64,000 nucleotides of DNA from Cryobacterium adonitolivorans (GCF_004402695.1 NZ_SOFL01000002.1:126956-190955); one strand, 5' to 3'. Shown: positions 8,292-17,219, numbered from the stretch's first letter. The notes: generated by a model not told the origin, from the sequence alone. Program-made: numbers and translations.

Positions 8292-10556
8292 GTGAGCGCA
8301 GTCGTCACCCCGTTCGTCGCGTACCTCGACCCGACCATTCCCATCGGCGACCGCGTCGCCGACTTGCTCGGCTGCATGACAGTGAAGGAGAAGGTGGGGC
8401 AGATGATGCAGTTGGATGCCCGGGACGACATCGACGATCACGTGCTGGCCAAGCACGTGGGCTCGATCCTGCATGCCTCGCCGGAGCGGCTGAACCAGGC
8501 GCAGGGCCTCACCGCCCAGACCCGGCTGCGGATTCCGTTGATCGTGGGGGAGGACTGCATCCACGGACACTCGTTCTGGATCGGTGCCACGATCTTCCCC
8601 ACCCAACTGGGAATGGCCGCCTCGTGGGACCCGGAACTGATCGAAAGGGTCGCTAGGGCCACGGCGGTCGAGGTCGCGTCGACCGGCATCCACTGGACCT
8701 TCTCACCGGTTCTCTGCATCGCCCGCGACCTGCGCTGGGGCCGCGTCGGCGAGACGTTCGGCGAGGACCCGTATCTGATCGGCGAGCTGGCCTCGGCGAT
8801 GGTGCGCGGCTACCAGGGCGACGGACTGACCGACCCGACGGCCATCCTGGCCACCGCCAAGCACTTCGCCGGGTACTCGGAGACCCAGGGCGGCCGGGAC
8901 GCCAGCGAGGCCGACATCTCGCAGCGCAAGCTGAGCTCGTGGTTCCTGCCGCCGTTCGAACGGGTGGCCAGAGAAGGCTGCCGCACGTTCATGCTCGGCT
9001 ACCAGTCCATCGACGGTGTGCCGATCACCGTGAACGACTGGCTGCTCAACGACGTGCTCCGCGGCGAGTGGGGGTACACCGGCACGCTGATCACCGACTG
9101 GGACAACGTGGGCCGGATGGTCTGGGAACAGCAGGTGCAACCGGACTACGCCCACGCCGCGGCCGCGGCCGTGAAGGCCGGCAACGACATGGTGATGACC
9201 ACTCCGGGGTTCTTCGCCGGCGCGCTCGAGGCCATCGAGCTGGGCCTGCTGGCCGAGTCCGATCTGGACGCGGCCGTGTCGCGCATCCTCACCCTCAAGT
9301 TCGAACTGGGGCTGTTCGAGAACCCCCGGCTGCCCGACGCGGAGGCGCAGCGCTCAGCCGTTGCCAGTGCCGCACACACCGACCTGAACCTGCAGATCGC
9401 CCGCCGCTCGGTGGTGCTGCTGCGTAACGACGGTGTCCTGCCGTTGCCCATCGGCGGGTCCGCGGCGAAGAAGGTCGCCGTGGTCGGTCCGCTGATCGAC
9501 GACGCCCAAACCCAGCTCGGCGACTGGGCCGGCTCGTCGGGCCAGGCCGGTTGGCTGCCGGATGGCCACCCGCGGCAGATGATCACTACGGTGCTCGACG
9601 GGCTGCGCGAGTTGCTTCCCGCGGAGTGGGAACTCAGCCAGGCGCACGGGGCAGACATCCTGCGACTGGCCCCGAACCCCGAGGGGGAGTCCTTCCCGGA
9701 CGGACAGCCTCGACCCCCGGTGGTCATTCCCTGCGAGCCCGATGCCGACCTCATCGCCCAGGCCGTGGCCGTCGCGAGCGCCGCCGACTACGTGGTGGCC
9801 GTGGTCGGCGACCGCATCGAACTCGCCGGCGAGGGCCGGTCCACCGCAACGCTCGAACTGATGGGCGGCCAGATCGCGCTCCTGGATGCCCTGGCGGCGA
9901 CCGGCACCCCGATGATCGTGGTGCTGATGGCCTCGAAGCCGCTGGTGTTGCCGGCATCGGCGCTGAACGCGGCAGCGGTGATCTGGGTCGCCAGCCCCGG
10001 CATGCAGGGCGGCCGGGCCATCGCGGAGGTGGCGCTGGGCCTGATCGAACCATCCGGACGGCTGCCGATCTCGTTCGCCCGGCACGCGGGCCAGCAGCCC
10101 ACTTTCTACAACCAGATCCGCGGGCAGCACGGCGACCGGTATGCGGACCTGACCCAGGACCCCGCCTACGCCTTCGGCGACGGCCTCTCCTACACGAAGG
10201 TCGAGTATTCCGACCTGCGGCTTCGGCAGCAGGAGCTGACCCGAACCGAGACCGTTCGGGCCGAGATCACATTGCACAACAGTGGTGAGCGTCCGGTCGT
10301 GGAAACGGTGCAGGCTTACCTGAGCGACCGGGTCACCTCGGTGAGCTGGGCCGAGAAGGAGCTCAAGGCCTTCACTCAGGTGAGCATCGCCCCGGGGGAG
10401 ACCGTCACGGTTTCCATTGGGGTACCTGTGGCCGACTGCAGCCTGGTGGATGCGCGCGGCAACCGGGTGGTGGAAGCCGGGGAGTTCTCGCTGCTCGTGG
10501 GCCCGTCGTCTCGCGCCGAGGTGCTGCTGGCGGCGGGGTTCCGGGTGACCGACTAA
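8292..10556 (+). CDS. Glycoside hydrolase family 3 beta-glucosidase
   Basis: 754 residues with the three GH3 modules: an N-terminal TIM barrel (about 1-330), the alpha/beta sandwich (about 365-600) and a C-terminal fibronectin-III-like domain (about 650-750). The catalytic nucleophile is Asp269 in 'LITDWDNVGRM'. The second domain contains 'GEGRSTATLELMGGQ', the region that supplies the acid/base glutamate in this family. No signal peptide is present, so it acts in the cytoplasm. As the last gene of the importer operon (10 bp after the permease), it probably splits incoming beta-linked oligosaccharides such as cellobiose or related glucosides; the exact substrate is not visible. Confidence 0.93.
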   Translation: MSAVVTPFVAYLDPTIPIGDRVADLLGCMTVKEKVGQMMQLDARDDIDDHVLAKHVGSILHASPERLNQAQGLTAQTRLRIPLIVGEDCIHGHSFWIGATIFPTQLGMAASWDPELIERVARATAVEVASTGIHWTFSPVLCIARDLRWGRVGETFGEDPYLIGELASAMVRGYQGDGLTDPTAILATAKHFAGYSETQGGRDASEADISQRKLSSWFLPPFERVAREGCRTFMLGYQSIDGVPITVNDWLLNDVLRGEWGYTGTLITDWDNVGRMVWEQQVQPDYAHAAAAAVKAGNDMVMTTPGFFAGALEAIELGLLAESDLDAAVSRILTLKFELGLFENPRLPDAEAQRSAVASAAHTDLNLQIARRSVVLLRNDGVLPLPIGGSAAKKVAVVGPLIDDAQTQLGDWAGSSGQAGWLPDGHPRQMITTVLDGLRELLPAEWELSQAHGADILRLAPNPEGESFPDGQPRPPVVIPCEPDADLIAQAVAVASAADYVVAVVGDRIELAGEGRSTATLELMGGQIALLDALAATGTPMIVVLMASKPLVLPASALNAAAVIWVASPGMQGGRAIAEVALGLIEPSGRLPISFARHAGQQPTFYNQIRGQHGDRYADLTQDPAYAFGDGLSYTKVEYSDLRLRQQELTRTETVRAEITLHNSGERPVVETVQAYLSDRVTSVSWAEKELKAFTQVSIAPGETVTVSIGVPVADCSLVDARGNRVVEAGEFSLLVGPSSRAEVLLAAGFRVTD

Positions 10557-10597
10557 GTCGCCTGTGGTCTTCGAACGATTATTGCGATAGAGGCCGC

Positions 10598-10670
10598 AAA
10601 TAGGGACTCTGTGTCCAATCGCATCCTTGTAATCTCACTATGTCCTGTTTTCGAGGTGCTGTTTCTGCAC
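10598..10670. repeat. Dispersed intergenic repeat, copy 1
   Basis: This ~73-bp stretch aligns with 44881-44952: the first 42 positions match at 36, and after a variable centre both copies end with CGAGGTGC followed by (G)TTTCTGCAC or GTTCTGCAC. Both lie in gaps between genes in the same orientation. The conserved core contains CTGTGTCCAATC. No ORF explains the similarity. The rest of the gap (10557-10749) holds nothing else that could be recognised. Confidence 0.75.
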
Positions 10671-10749
10671 AGGGACGCGGGCGGGGCGAGTTTCAACAGG
10701 TGAGTACGGTGTCTGTGAGTGAGCGGATGCCGGCCATGACACTGGGCGC

Positions 10750-11598
10750 ATGGAACTTGGCATCTGGCTCGCCCAGCACGGGGGCATTGCGCACGCCCAG
10801 CAGGCCGCGCGCACCGGCTTCACCCGCTACGCGATCAGGCAGCGCATCGCCGGCGGTGAGTGTGCCCGGATCCGACGCGATTGGCTGGCTCTGCCCACGG
10901 CTCCATCCGATCTGTGCGCCGCAGCGGCGCTCGGCGGGCGGGTGGCGTGCCTCAGCGCGGCCAGGCGACTCGAGCTGTGGCATCTCTCCGACGGGATGAA
11001 CCACGTCAGCGTGCCGAGAAACGCCACGGTGCCGGCATCCGACACCCTGCGGGTGCATTGGAGTGTCGGACCGATCCCGGTTGCCCGGTTCGCTCTGGTG
11101 GAACCGATCGAGAACGCGCTCGTGCACATCGCCGAGTGCCAACCCTTCGAGAACGCTCTCGTCGTCTGGGACTCCGCCTTGAACAAGAAGCTTGTGACCG
11201 AGGCATCACTCGCGAGGCTTCACCTGCGCAGCGCCGCGGCCTGCGCCGTGCGAGCGGCCTCGTCGGGGCTCGCAGATTCTGGCCTGGAGACGCTGCCTGT
11301 CTCTCGGCTTGCGGCCATGGGCATCCGGGTCAACCAACAGGTCATGCTCGAAGGACACAGAGTCGATGGGCTCATCGGGCACCGGCTTGTGCTGCAGAGC
11401 GATGGATTCAGCTTCCACTCCACAGCGGAGCAGCGGCGGGCGGACATCTCTCACGATCGGAGGCTCGCCCTGCTGGGCTACACGGTTCTCCGCTATGACT
11501 ACCGACAAATCCTGTTCGACTGGCCACGCGTTGAGGCCGAAATCCTCCAAGCTATGGCCCAGGGCCTACATCTCGCCACGGCCCCAACAAGGAGATAG
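10750..11598 (+). CDS. DUF559 domain-containing protein (AbiEi/Vsr-like nuclease fold)
   Basis: 282 residues. The N-terminal half contains a small winged-helix-like segment ('GFTRYAIRQRIAGGECARIRRDW'), as in the many actinobacterial solitary proteins related to AbiEi antitoxins. The C-terminal part (about 205-265) matches DUF559, a PD-(D/E)XK/Vsr-like fold: 'VDGLIGHRLVLQSDGFSFH', then 'RRADISHDRRLALLGYTVLRYDYRQIL'. The catalytic Glu of the usual E-x-D is a Gln here (LQSDG), so nuclease activity is uncertain. No toxin partner gene is adjacent. These proteins are common in Microbacteriaceae, and their role is not established. Confidence 0.75.
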   Translation: MELGIWLAQHGGIAHAQQAARTGFTRYAIRQRIAGGECARIRRDWLALPTAPSDLCAAAALGGRVACLSAARRLELWHLSDGMNHVSVPRNATVPASDTLRVHWSVGPIPVARFALVEPIENALVHIAECQPFENALVVWDSALNKKLVTEASLARLHLRSAAACAVRAASSGLADSGLETLPVSRLAAMGIRVNQQVMLEGHRVDGLIGHRLVLQSDGFSFHSTAEQRRADISHDRRLALLGYTVLRYDYRQILFDWPRVEAEILQAMAQGLHLATAPTRR

Positions 11599-11702
11599 TG
11601 AGGTTTCTAGGATGCTTGCGGGCTATTGCGTCCCAGAAACCTCACGAAGTCCCCACAAGCGTGCGATCACTCGGGGCCCGGATGGCTGTCTAGGCTGTAG
11701 CC

Positions 11703-12410
11703 ATGGCCACAGTTCTCCTCGTGCGGCACGGCCGCACCACCGCCAATGCGACCGGCCTGCTGGCCGGGCGAACCGCCGGCGTTCTTCTCGACCAGACCGG
11801 GCGGGACCAGGCCGCCGTCACGGGAGGGCGCCTGGCCGCGGTGCCGCTGGTCGGGGTGGTCTCCAGCCCCCTGGAACGCTGCCGCGAAACCGCGCAGCAC
11901 ATCATCGACCGTCAGCCCGGCACCCTGCTGACGCCGATCGAGGACGAGCTCTCCGAGTGCGACTACGGCGACTGGCAGGGCCGCACCCTCAAGGACCTGT
12001 CGGCGGAGAAGCTCTGGTCGGTTGTGCAGACTCAACCGTCCGCCGTCACCTTCCCGAACGGGGAGGCGATGGCGGCGATGCAGGCCCGGTCGGTCGCCGC
12101 GATCCGCCGCCTGGACGCCGCCTTCGAAGCGGAGCACGGCCCCAATGCCGTCTGGGTGGCGGTGAGTCACGGTGACATCATCAAGTCGATCCTGGCCGAC
12201 GCCCTCGGCATGCACCTGGACCTGTTCCAACGCATCAACGTTGGTCCGGCATCCGTCTCGATCGTGCGCTACGGCACCAGTCGTCCGACCGTGCACGCCA
12301 CCAATACCGACGCGGGGGACCTCTCCTGGCTCGCGACGAGCGCCCCAGCGGAGGACGCTCCGGTCGGCGGCGGCGCGGGTCATCAGACTCCGCACGCATC
12401 GCGCGCCTAA
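11703..12410 (+). CDS. Histidine phosphatase family protein (MSMEG_4193 type)
   Basis: 235 residues. The catalytic RHG motif is at residues 8-10 ('LLVRHGRTTANATG'), an 'SSPLERCRETA' segment supplies the second arginine, 'DYGDWQGRTLKDL' contains the usual acid region, and 'VSHGDIIKSI' gives the second histidine. Its two downstream neighbours (DUF3090 and SCO1664 family) form a conserved trio in actinobacteria, usually close to mshC; mshC is not seen here. A -10-like TAGGCT ends 4-5 bp before ATG 11703, so the transcript may be nearly leaderless. The substrate is unknown. Confidence 0.88.
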   Translation: MATVLLVRHGRTTANATGLLAGRTAGVLLDQTGRDQAAVTGGRLAAVPLVGVVSSPLERCRETAQHIIDRQPGTLLTPIEDELSECDYGDWQGRTLKDLSAEKLWSVVQTQPSAVTFPNGEAMAAMQARSVAAIRRLDAAFEAEHGPNAVWVAVSHGDIIKSILADALGMHLDLFQRINVGPASVSIVRYGTSRPTVHATNTDAGDLSWLATSAPAEDAPVGGGAGHQTPHASRA

Positions 12411-12419
12411 AATACCTGC

Positions 12420-12965
12420 ATGCCTACAATCGTCCATGAGTTCGCCTGGCCGGATCGGGTCGTCGTCGGCACCGTCGGTCTGCCCGGCTCCCGTACCTTC
12501 TACCTGCAGGTGCGCACCGGCGCACAGATCGTCAGCATCGCCCTGGAGAAGCAACAATCCGCTCTTCTCGCCGAGAAGATCGATGAGATCCTCGACCAGC
12601 TGATCGCCTACGAGGGCAACCCGTTCAGCATCCCCACGGTCACCCCCATCGAACTGGTCGACAACGACCCGCTGGAACCCGTCGAGGAGGAATTCCGCAC
12701 CGGCTCGATGAGCCTGGGCTGGGACCCGACGACGGTGCAGATCGTCCTTGAGGCCTTCCCGTTCGTGGACGAGGACGACGACGAACTGCTCGACGTCGCT
12801 GTCATCGAACCGGCCGAAATGCTGCTGGTACGGATGCCCGTCGGCACCGCACGGGCGTTCGCCACCCGCACCCGCGAGGTGGTGGGCGCCGGCCGGCCCA
12901 TCTGCCCGCTCTGTGGACATCCCATCGACGCGGACGGGCACACCTGCACCCTCCCCGGCACCTGA
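12420..12965 (+). CDS. DUF3090 family protein
   Basis: 181 residues. It has the family start 'MPTIVHEFAWPDRVVVGTVG' and 'FYLQVRTGAQIVSIALEKQQ'. The C-terminus ends with 'CPLCGHPIDADGHTC', a probable zinc-binding Cys/His cluster. The middle is strongly acidic ('VDEDDDELLDVA'). A TAAAAT box at 12408-12413 stands 6 bp before the ATG, which suggests its own leaderless promoter inside the cluster. The function is unknown; conserved linkage to the phosphatase and the SCO1664-family gene suggests they work together. Confidence 0.9.
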   Translation: MPTIVHEFAWPDRVVVGTVGLPGSRTFYLQVRTGAQIVSIALEKQQSALLAEKIDEILDQLIAYEGNPFSIPTVTPIELVDNDPLEPVEEEFRTGSMSLGWDPTTVQIVLEAFPFVDEDDDELLDVAVIEPAEMLLVRMPVGTARAFATRTREVVGAGRPICPLCGHPIDADGHTCTLPGT

Positions 12966-12967
12966 CC

Positions 12968-13735
12968 ATGCCGGATGCCGACCTCGCCGACGGCGACCTC
13001 GAACTCACCGGCCGCATCACGACCGCGTCCAACGCGACGTTCCTGGGCAGCATCAACGGTGTCACGGTGGTCTACAAGCCCATCGCGGGGGAAAACCCCC
13101 TGTGGGACTTCCCCGACGGCAACCTGGCCAGCCGTGAGGCCGCGGCGTACCTGGTCTCGGAAGTATTCGGCTGGAACGTCGTGCCCCGCACCTGGCTGCG
13201 CGACGGCCCGATGGGCCCGGGGATGGCGCAACTCTGGCAGGAGCGGGACCCCGACCATGATGCCGTGGACCTGATCCCCGCCGAGGCCATGCCGGAGCAG
13301 GGCTGGCGGCACGTGCTCGACGGCCAGGACGAGCAGGATCGGCTGGTGTCGCTGATCCACGAGGACTCCGTGGCGCTGCGCCGGATGGCCGTGTTCGACA
13401 TCATCGTGAACAATGCCGACCGCAAGGGCGACCACATCCTGGCCATGCCCGACGGGCACCGGCACGGGGTCGACCACGGGCTCACCTTCCACGCCGAGCA
13501 CAAGCTGCGCACCGTGCTCTGGGGGTGGTTGGGCGAGGACCTCAGCATCGACGAGCTGGCCGGAATCGACCGGGTCAGCGCCGGGCTCACTGCCGGGCTC
13601 GGGCTTGAGCTCGCCGGCCTGCTCACTCCTGCCGAAATCGTCGCCCTGGCCTCCCGCTGCGACCGGTTGCGCACCGATGGCCGCTTCCCGGCCCCGGAGG
13701 GCCAGATGCCCGCGGTGCCGTGGCCGCTGTTCTGA
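12968..13735 (+). CDS. SCO1664 family protein (PI3/PI4-kinase-like fold)
   Basis: 255 residues. 'NGVTVVYKPIAGENPLWDF' resembles the lysine-bearing strand of kinase-like folds. 'FDIIVNNADRKGDHIL' and 'HGVDHGLTFH' resemble the catalytic and metal-binding loops of PI3/PI4-kinase-like proteins. The target is not known. It starts 2 bp after the DUF3090 stop and is the third member of the conserved actinobacterial trio. The assignment to this family is by recognised sequence pattern; kinase activity is inferred only. Confidence 0.88.
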   Translation: MPDADLADGDLELTGRITTASNATFLGSINGVTVVYKPIAGENPLWDFPDGNLASREAAAYLVSEVFGWNVVPRTWLRDGPMGPGMAQLWQERDPDHDAVDLIPAEAMPEQGWRHVLDGQDEQDRLVSLIHEDSVALRRMAVFDIIVNNADRKGDHILAMPDGHRHGVDHGLTFHAEHKLRTVLWGWLGEDLSIDELAGIDRVSAGLTAGLGLELAGLLTPAEIVALASRCDRLRTDGRFPAPEGQMPAVPWPLF

Positions 13736-13800
13736 CGGTCCCGGTCAACGATTCCCGCCGAACGGCACCGGCCGCGCCCACATCGTGGGACCCTTGATGC

Positions 13801-14223
13801 ATGGATCTTGAGGTATCGCCCGCGCTCACGATTCCGTCGACGGAACTCGGCTGGCGGTTCTCCCGGTCGTCCGGACCCGGCGGCCAACACGTGAACACGT
13901 CGGACAGCCGTGTCCAGGTGTCCTGGAGCGTCGTCGAGTCTGCGGTGCTCACCGACGAGCAGCGGACACTGCTGCTCACCCGACTTGACCGGCGCCTGAT
14001 CAACGGGGTCGTCACTATGGCCGCATCCGAACAGCGTTCCCAGCTGCGGAATCGTGAGATCGCACTGGCCAAGCTCGCGGAACTCGTGTCCGCGGGTCTC
14101 GCCCCCGATGGGCCGAGCCGCCGGGCTACCAAACCCACCCGCGGCTCCGGCCGGCGGCACCTCGCCGCCAAGCAGCAGCGCTCAGCAACGAAGGCGCAAC
14201 GACAGCGGCCGTCCGCCGAGTAG
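13801..14223 (+). CDS. arfB: Alternative ribosome-rescue factor / aminoacyl-tRNA hydrolase ArfB
   Basis: 140 residues. The catalytic GGQ is at residues 27-29 in 'SSGPGGQHVNTSDSRVQ', the peptidyl-tRNA hydrolysis motif of class-I release factors. No codon-recognition domain is present. The C-terminus is a basic, flexible tail ('TRGSGRRHLAAKQQ', then KAQRQR), which in ArfB enters the empty mRNA channel of stalled ribosomes. Length and layout fit ArfB. It is a single gene between the SCO1664-family gene and a convergent hydrolase. Confidence 0.92.
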   Translation: MDLEVSPALTIPSTELGWRFSRSSGPGGQHVNTSDSRVQVSWSVVESAVLTDEQRTLLLTRLDRRLINGVVTMAASEQRSQLRNREIALAKLAELVSAGLAPDGPSRRATKPTRGSGRRHLAAKQQRSATKAQRQRPSAE

Positions 14224-14229
14224 CAGCGG

Positions 14230-14892
14230 TTACGCCACGCTCACGCGCATGAACTCGGCCACGATCGGCGCAAGAGACGCGCCCACGCCGGCGGGCGGGC
14301 GCTTGGCTCCCCGAACCTCAAATGAGTGGTTCGCCTCGTCGATCAACTGGAGGGTCGCCGCGCCGATTCTGTCCACCACCGGAGTGAGCTCGTCCGGGGT
14401 GCCGAACGGGTCCCGCGTTCCCTGCACGAACAGCATCGGCAGGTCGATCCCGTAGAGGTGCTCATCGCGTAGTTTCTCCGGTTTGCCGGGCGGATGCAGC
14501 GGGTAGCCGAGAAAGACCAGGCCCGCCGCCGGCATGCCCGCGGCCACCGCCATTGAGGCCATCCGCCCGCCGAAGGACTTACCGGCCGCCCAGACGGGTT
14601 CATCGGGGGAGAGGTCGGTTGCCGCTGCCATGGCCGCCCGCCAGGCGACGATCGCCTTGGGTGACCGGTCCGGAAGCCGTCGGCCGGCCTCCCGGTACGG
14701 AAAATTGAACCGCAAAGTCGCCACCCCGACAGCGTTCATCGCCTCGCTGAACCCGATGAGGAATGGATGATCGAAGCTGGAACCCGCGCCCGGAGCCAGA
14801 ACGAGCGTGGCGACAGCGTCGGCCGGCCGGGCGAACGCGCCCGACACTGTCCCGTCCTCCACCACGATGCGAATGTTCTGCGATAAATGCAT
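14230..14892 (-). CDS. Alpha/beta hydrolase (KANL3/TEX30-like family)
   Basis: 220 residues. 'LVLAPGAGSSFDHPFLIGF' supplies the oxyanion region, the nucleophile elbow is 'AAGKSFGGRMAS' (Ser in GKSFGG), 'FVQGTRDPFGTPDEL' carries the acid, and 'EANHSFEV' the histidine. This is the small dienelactone-hydrolase-like group. It lies downstream of the MDR reductase on the same strand with a 9-bp gap, so the two are probably co-transcribed. The substrate is unknown. Confidence 0.88.
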   Translation of the reverse strand: MHLSQNIRIVVEDGTVSGAFARPADAVATLVLAPGAGSSFDHPFLIGFSEAMNAVGVATLRFNFPYREAGRRLPDRSPKAIVAWRAAMAAATDLSPDEPVWAAGKSFGGRMASMAVAAGMPAAGLVFLGYPLHPPGKPEKLRDEHLYGIDLPMLFVQGTRDPFGTPDELTPVVDRIGAATLQLIDEANHSFEVRGAKRPPAGVGASLAPIVAEFMRVSVA

Positions 14893-14901
14893 ACGTCCTC
14901 C

Positions 14902-15852
14902 CTAGCCGGTGACGACAACCTTGCCGAGCGCACGTCCCTCGCCAAGGTAGGTGAGCGCCCGCGCCGCCTCCAGCAGCGGAAAGGTGCGGTCGATGTTGAT
15001 GCTCAGCTCGCCGGCGGCGCAACGTTCGGCGACGGGCTCGAAGTAGGCCGGTCCCTCCCGGGCGATGAGCAGCCCCAACCGGCGCCCGGTGACGAGGCCG
15101 AGCGTCGCGCCGACGGTCACGACTCTCAGCACGCTGCGCACGGTTCCGCCGACGCAGAGGTAGCGACCGCCGCGGGCCAACGCACGCCGGTAGGCGAACA
15201 CCGACCGGTGTGCCACGAGGTCGAGGATCAGGTCGAACGGTTCGAGCCGGGTGAAGTCCGAGGTGGTGTAGTCGACGACCTCGTCGGCGCCGAGCCCGCG
15301 CATGAAGTCGAGTTTTCTCCCATTGTCGACGCCGGTCACGTGAGCTCCGGAGCGTTTGGCCAGCTGAATCGCGAATGATCCCGACCCGCCGCCCGCGCCG
15401 TTGATCAGCACGCGCTGCCCGCGGCGAGCGCGGGCGATGCCCTGCAGCGCGATCGCTCCCGCCTGGGGCAGCGTCGACGCTTCAGCGAAGGTCAGCTCCG
15501 CGGGCTTGTGGGCGAGCGCCGCGACCGGCGCCACCGCGAATTCGGCGAATCCGCCCAGAAGTCCCATATTGTCGCCGTACACCTCATCGTTCACGCGGAA
15601 CCGGGTGACGCCGGAGCCGACCGCGGCGACCCGTCCGGCAACGTCGGATCCCAATACCCGGCGCCTGGGGGCGCGGAGCCCGCCGATCCGGGCATACCCG
15701 GGGCTTCCGGTCAGGCCCTCCCAGTCGGACAGGTTGAGGGAGGTCGCGACGACCTCCACCAGCACCTGGTTCACGCCCGGCGAGGGCTTCGGTAGCTCCT
15801 CGACCCTGAGCACGTCGGGCTGCCCGTACCGGTCGTAGACGACGGCCTTCAC
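14902..15852 (-). CDS. Zinc-independent MDR-family NAD(P)-dependent reductase (quinone-oxidoreductase-like)
   Basis: 316 residues. The GroES-like N-terminal domain begins 'MKAVVYDRYGQPDVLRVEELP'. The Rossmann domain has 'VLINGAGGGSGSFAIQLAK'. The cysteine and histidine zinc ligands of classical alcohol dehydrogenases are absent, as in quinone oxidoreductases. It is related to the second MDR gene of this window at 56858-57853: both contain 'GLRAPRRRVLGSDVAGRVAAV'-like and 'VDYT' segments. It precedes the alpha/beta hydrolase in a probable two-gene unit. Confidence 0.9.
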   Translation of the reverse strand: MKAVVYDRYGQPDVLRVEELPKPSPGVNQVLVEVVATSLNLSDWEGLTGSPGYARIGGLRAPRRRVLGSDVAGRVAAVGSGVTRFRVNDEVYGDNMGLLGGFAEFAVAPVAALAHKPAELTFAEASTLPQAGAIALQGIARARRGQRVLINGAGGGSGSFAIQLAKRSGAHVTGVDNGRKLDFMRGLGADEVVDYTTSDFTRLEPFDLILDLVAHRSVFAYRRALARGGRYLCVGGTVRSVLRVVTVGATLGLVTGRRLGLLIAREGPAYFEPVAERCAAGELSINIDRTFPLLEAARALTYLGEGRALGKVVVTG

Positions 15853-15950
15853 GCTGGTTGGCCTGTGGGCGCGTGGTGCGGGCTACGGAACATGCCGGTC
15901 AGTGTACGCGGAGCGGCCCGTCACGGAGCAGGTGAACCTAGGCTGGTGTC

Positions 15951-16556
15951 ATGACTGGCCCACGCGAACCCCGCGATACGCCGCTCAACGTGGCGCGGTA
16001 CAAGATCAACCGAGAGACTCCCGCATCCGAACGCCCGGAGGCCGTCGAGCCGGACACCAACGAGGCCGGCCAGGCCATGATGGATGCCCGCGCCCAGTAC
16101 GTGGAGATCTCCATCCAGCAGGCCATGCGTCGCGGCGACTTCGACAACCTGCCCGGCACGGGCAAGCCGATCCCGGGGCTCACCGCCCCGTACGACCCTG
16201 ACTGGTGGATCCGCCAGAAGATCGATCGCGAGCAGATCACCGGCCTCGGACCGGCTGCCCTCACCCTGCGCTCCGAGGATGCCGGACTCAACGCGCGCCT
16301 CGACGCCGTGGTCTCCGAACGACAGGTGCGCGAGACCCTCGACGACTTCAACCGGCGCGTGATCGAGGCCCGCCGGCAGCTACGCGGCGGCCCGCCCGTC
16401 GTCACGGCGATCCGCGACGTCGATGCGGAGGTCGCTCGCTGGCAGGCACGCCGCGAGGCCGTGCGGATCGAACGGGACGGGGCCCGGGACCGCGACGCGG
16501 CGGCTCTCGCCGCCATGACCTGGCGGGAACGCCGCCGGGCCAAACGCGAGCGTTGA
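15951..16556 (+). CDS. DUF1992 (DnaJC28-like conserved region) protein
   Basis: 201 residues. The central part (about 45-115) is the DUF1992/DnaJC28 region: 'QYVEISIQQAMRRGDFDNLPG' with 'GTGKPIPGL' and 'DPDWWIRQKIDREQI'. The C-terminal half is charged and helical, rich in Arg. There is no J-domain. TAGGCT at 15939-15944 ends 6 bp before the ATG, so the mRNA is probably leaderless. The function is unknown. Confidence 0.88.
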   Translation: MTGPREPRDTPLNVARYKINRETPASERPEAVEPDTNEAGQAMMDARAQYVEISIQQAMRRGDFDNLPGTGKPIPGLTAPYDPDWWIRQKIDREQITGLGPAALTLRSEDAGLNARLDAVVSERQVRETLDDFNRRVIEARRQLRGGPPVVTAIRDVDAEVARWQARREAVRIERDGARDRDAAALAAMTWRERRRAKRER

Positions 16557-16587
16557 GGGCGGCCGGAGCCGGTGGCATCCTGACTGC

Positions 16588-17169
16588 ATGACGGATGAGA
16601 TCACCGCCGCGGAGTTCCACGAGAGCCTGGTGGCCCTGGCCAGCCCGGAGCAGCGGCAGAAGTACACCCGGTACTTCCCGGGAGACGACTCCTTCATCGG
16701 CGTGCGGATGGGCGACGTGTTCGCCCTGGCCGGCCGGGTGCTCGCCATGCCGGCGCACGACATCGAGACGCTGTTGGAGAGCCCGATCCACGAGGTGCGG
16801 GTCGGCGCGTGCTCGATCATGGGCAAAGCGGCGACGCACCGTAAGGCCAGCGTCGAACGGCGCGAAGAACTCTATGAGCTGTACCTGCGGCGCCGCGACC
16901 GGATCGACACCTGGGATCTCGTAGACCTGGTCGCGCAACAGGTGGTCGGCGGCTGGCTCATCGACAAACCACGTGACCCGCTCTACGCCCTCGCGGGGTC
17001 GTCGTTCTGGCCCGAGCGCCGCACCGCCGTGGTCTCGACCGCCGCATTCCTTCGCCGGGGCGAGATCACCGACACCCTCCGGCTGGCGCGGATGCTCGGC
17101 GACGACGAGAACGCCGCCGGCCTGCCCCGGCTGACGCTGCTCGCCGGTTACCTGGCCCGCGAGCTGTGA
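16588..17169 (+). CDS. DNA alkylation repair (AlkD-like) protein, C-terminally short
   Basis: 193 residues of HEAT-like helices. 'YFPGDDSFIGVRMGDVFALA', 'ESPIHEVRVGACSIMGK', 'IDTWDLVDLVAQQVVGGWL' and 'WPERRTAVVSTAAFLRRGE' match the AlkD-like family in order. Family members usually run about 40 residues further, ending with a 'MPRTxLRYAIE'-like helix, which is missing here. The last codons and stop (REL-stop) lie inside the left arm of the long palindrome at 17157-17219, so the normal C-terminus may have been lost when that element arose. Repair activity is therefore uncertain. Confidence 0.85.
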   Translation: MTDEITAAEFHESLVALASPEQRQKYTRYFPGDDSFIGVRMGDVFALAGRVLAMPAHDIETLLESPIHEVRVGACSIMGKAATHRKASVERREELYELYLRRRDRIDTWDLVDLVAQQVVGGWLIDKPRDPLYALAGSSFWPERRTAVVSTAAFLRRGEITDTLRLARMLGDDENAAGLPRLTLLAGYLAREL

Positions 17170-17219
17170 GCAAAGCCCCAAAAACTTCGATTTCTTGGGG
17201 CTTTTCTCACAGCTCGCGG
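17157..17219. repeat. Long palindrome, copy 1 (CCGCGAGCTGTGAG family)
   Basis: CCGCGAGCTGTGAG (17157-17170) pairs perfectly with CTCACAGCTCGCGG (17206-17219). After one mismatch, AAAGCCCCAA (17172-17181) pairs with TTGGGGCTTT (17195-17204), giving a 25-position stem with a 13-nt loop. It separates the convergent AlkD-like and HerA-like genes and can act as a bidirectional terminator. A related palindrome with nearly the same outer arms is at 48354-48416, which argues for a repeat family rather than a chance terminator. Confidence 0.8.
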
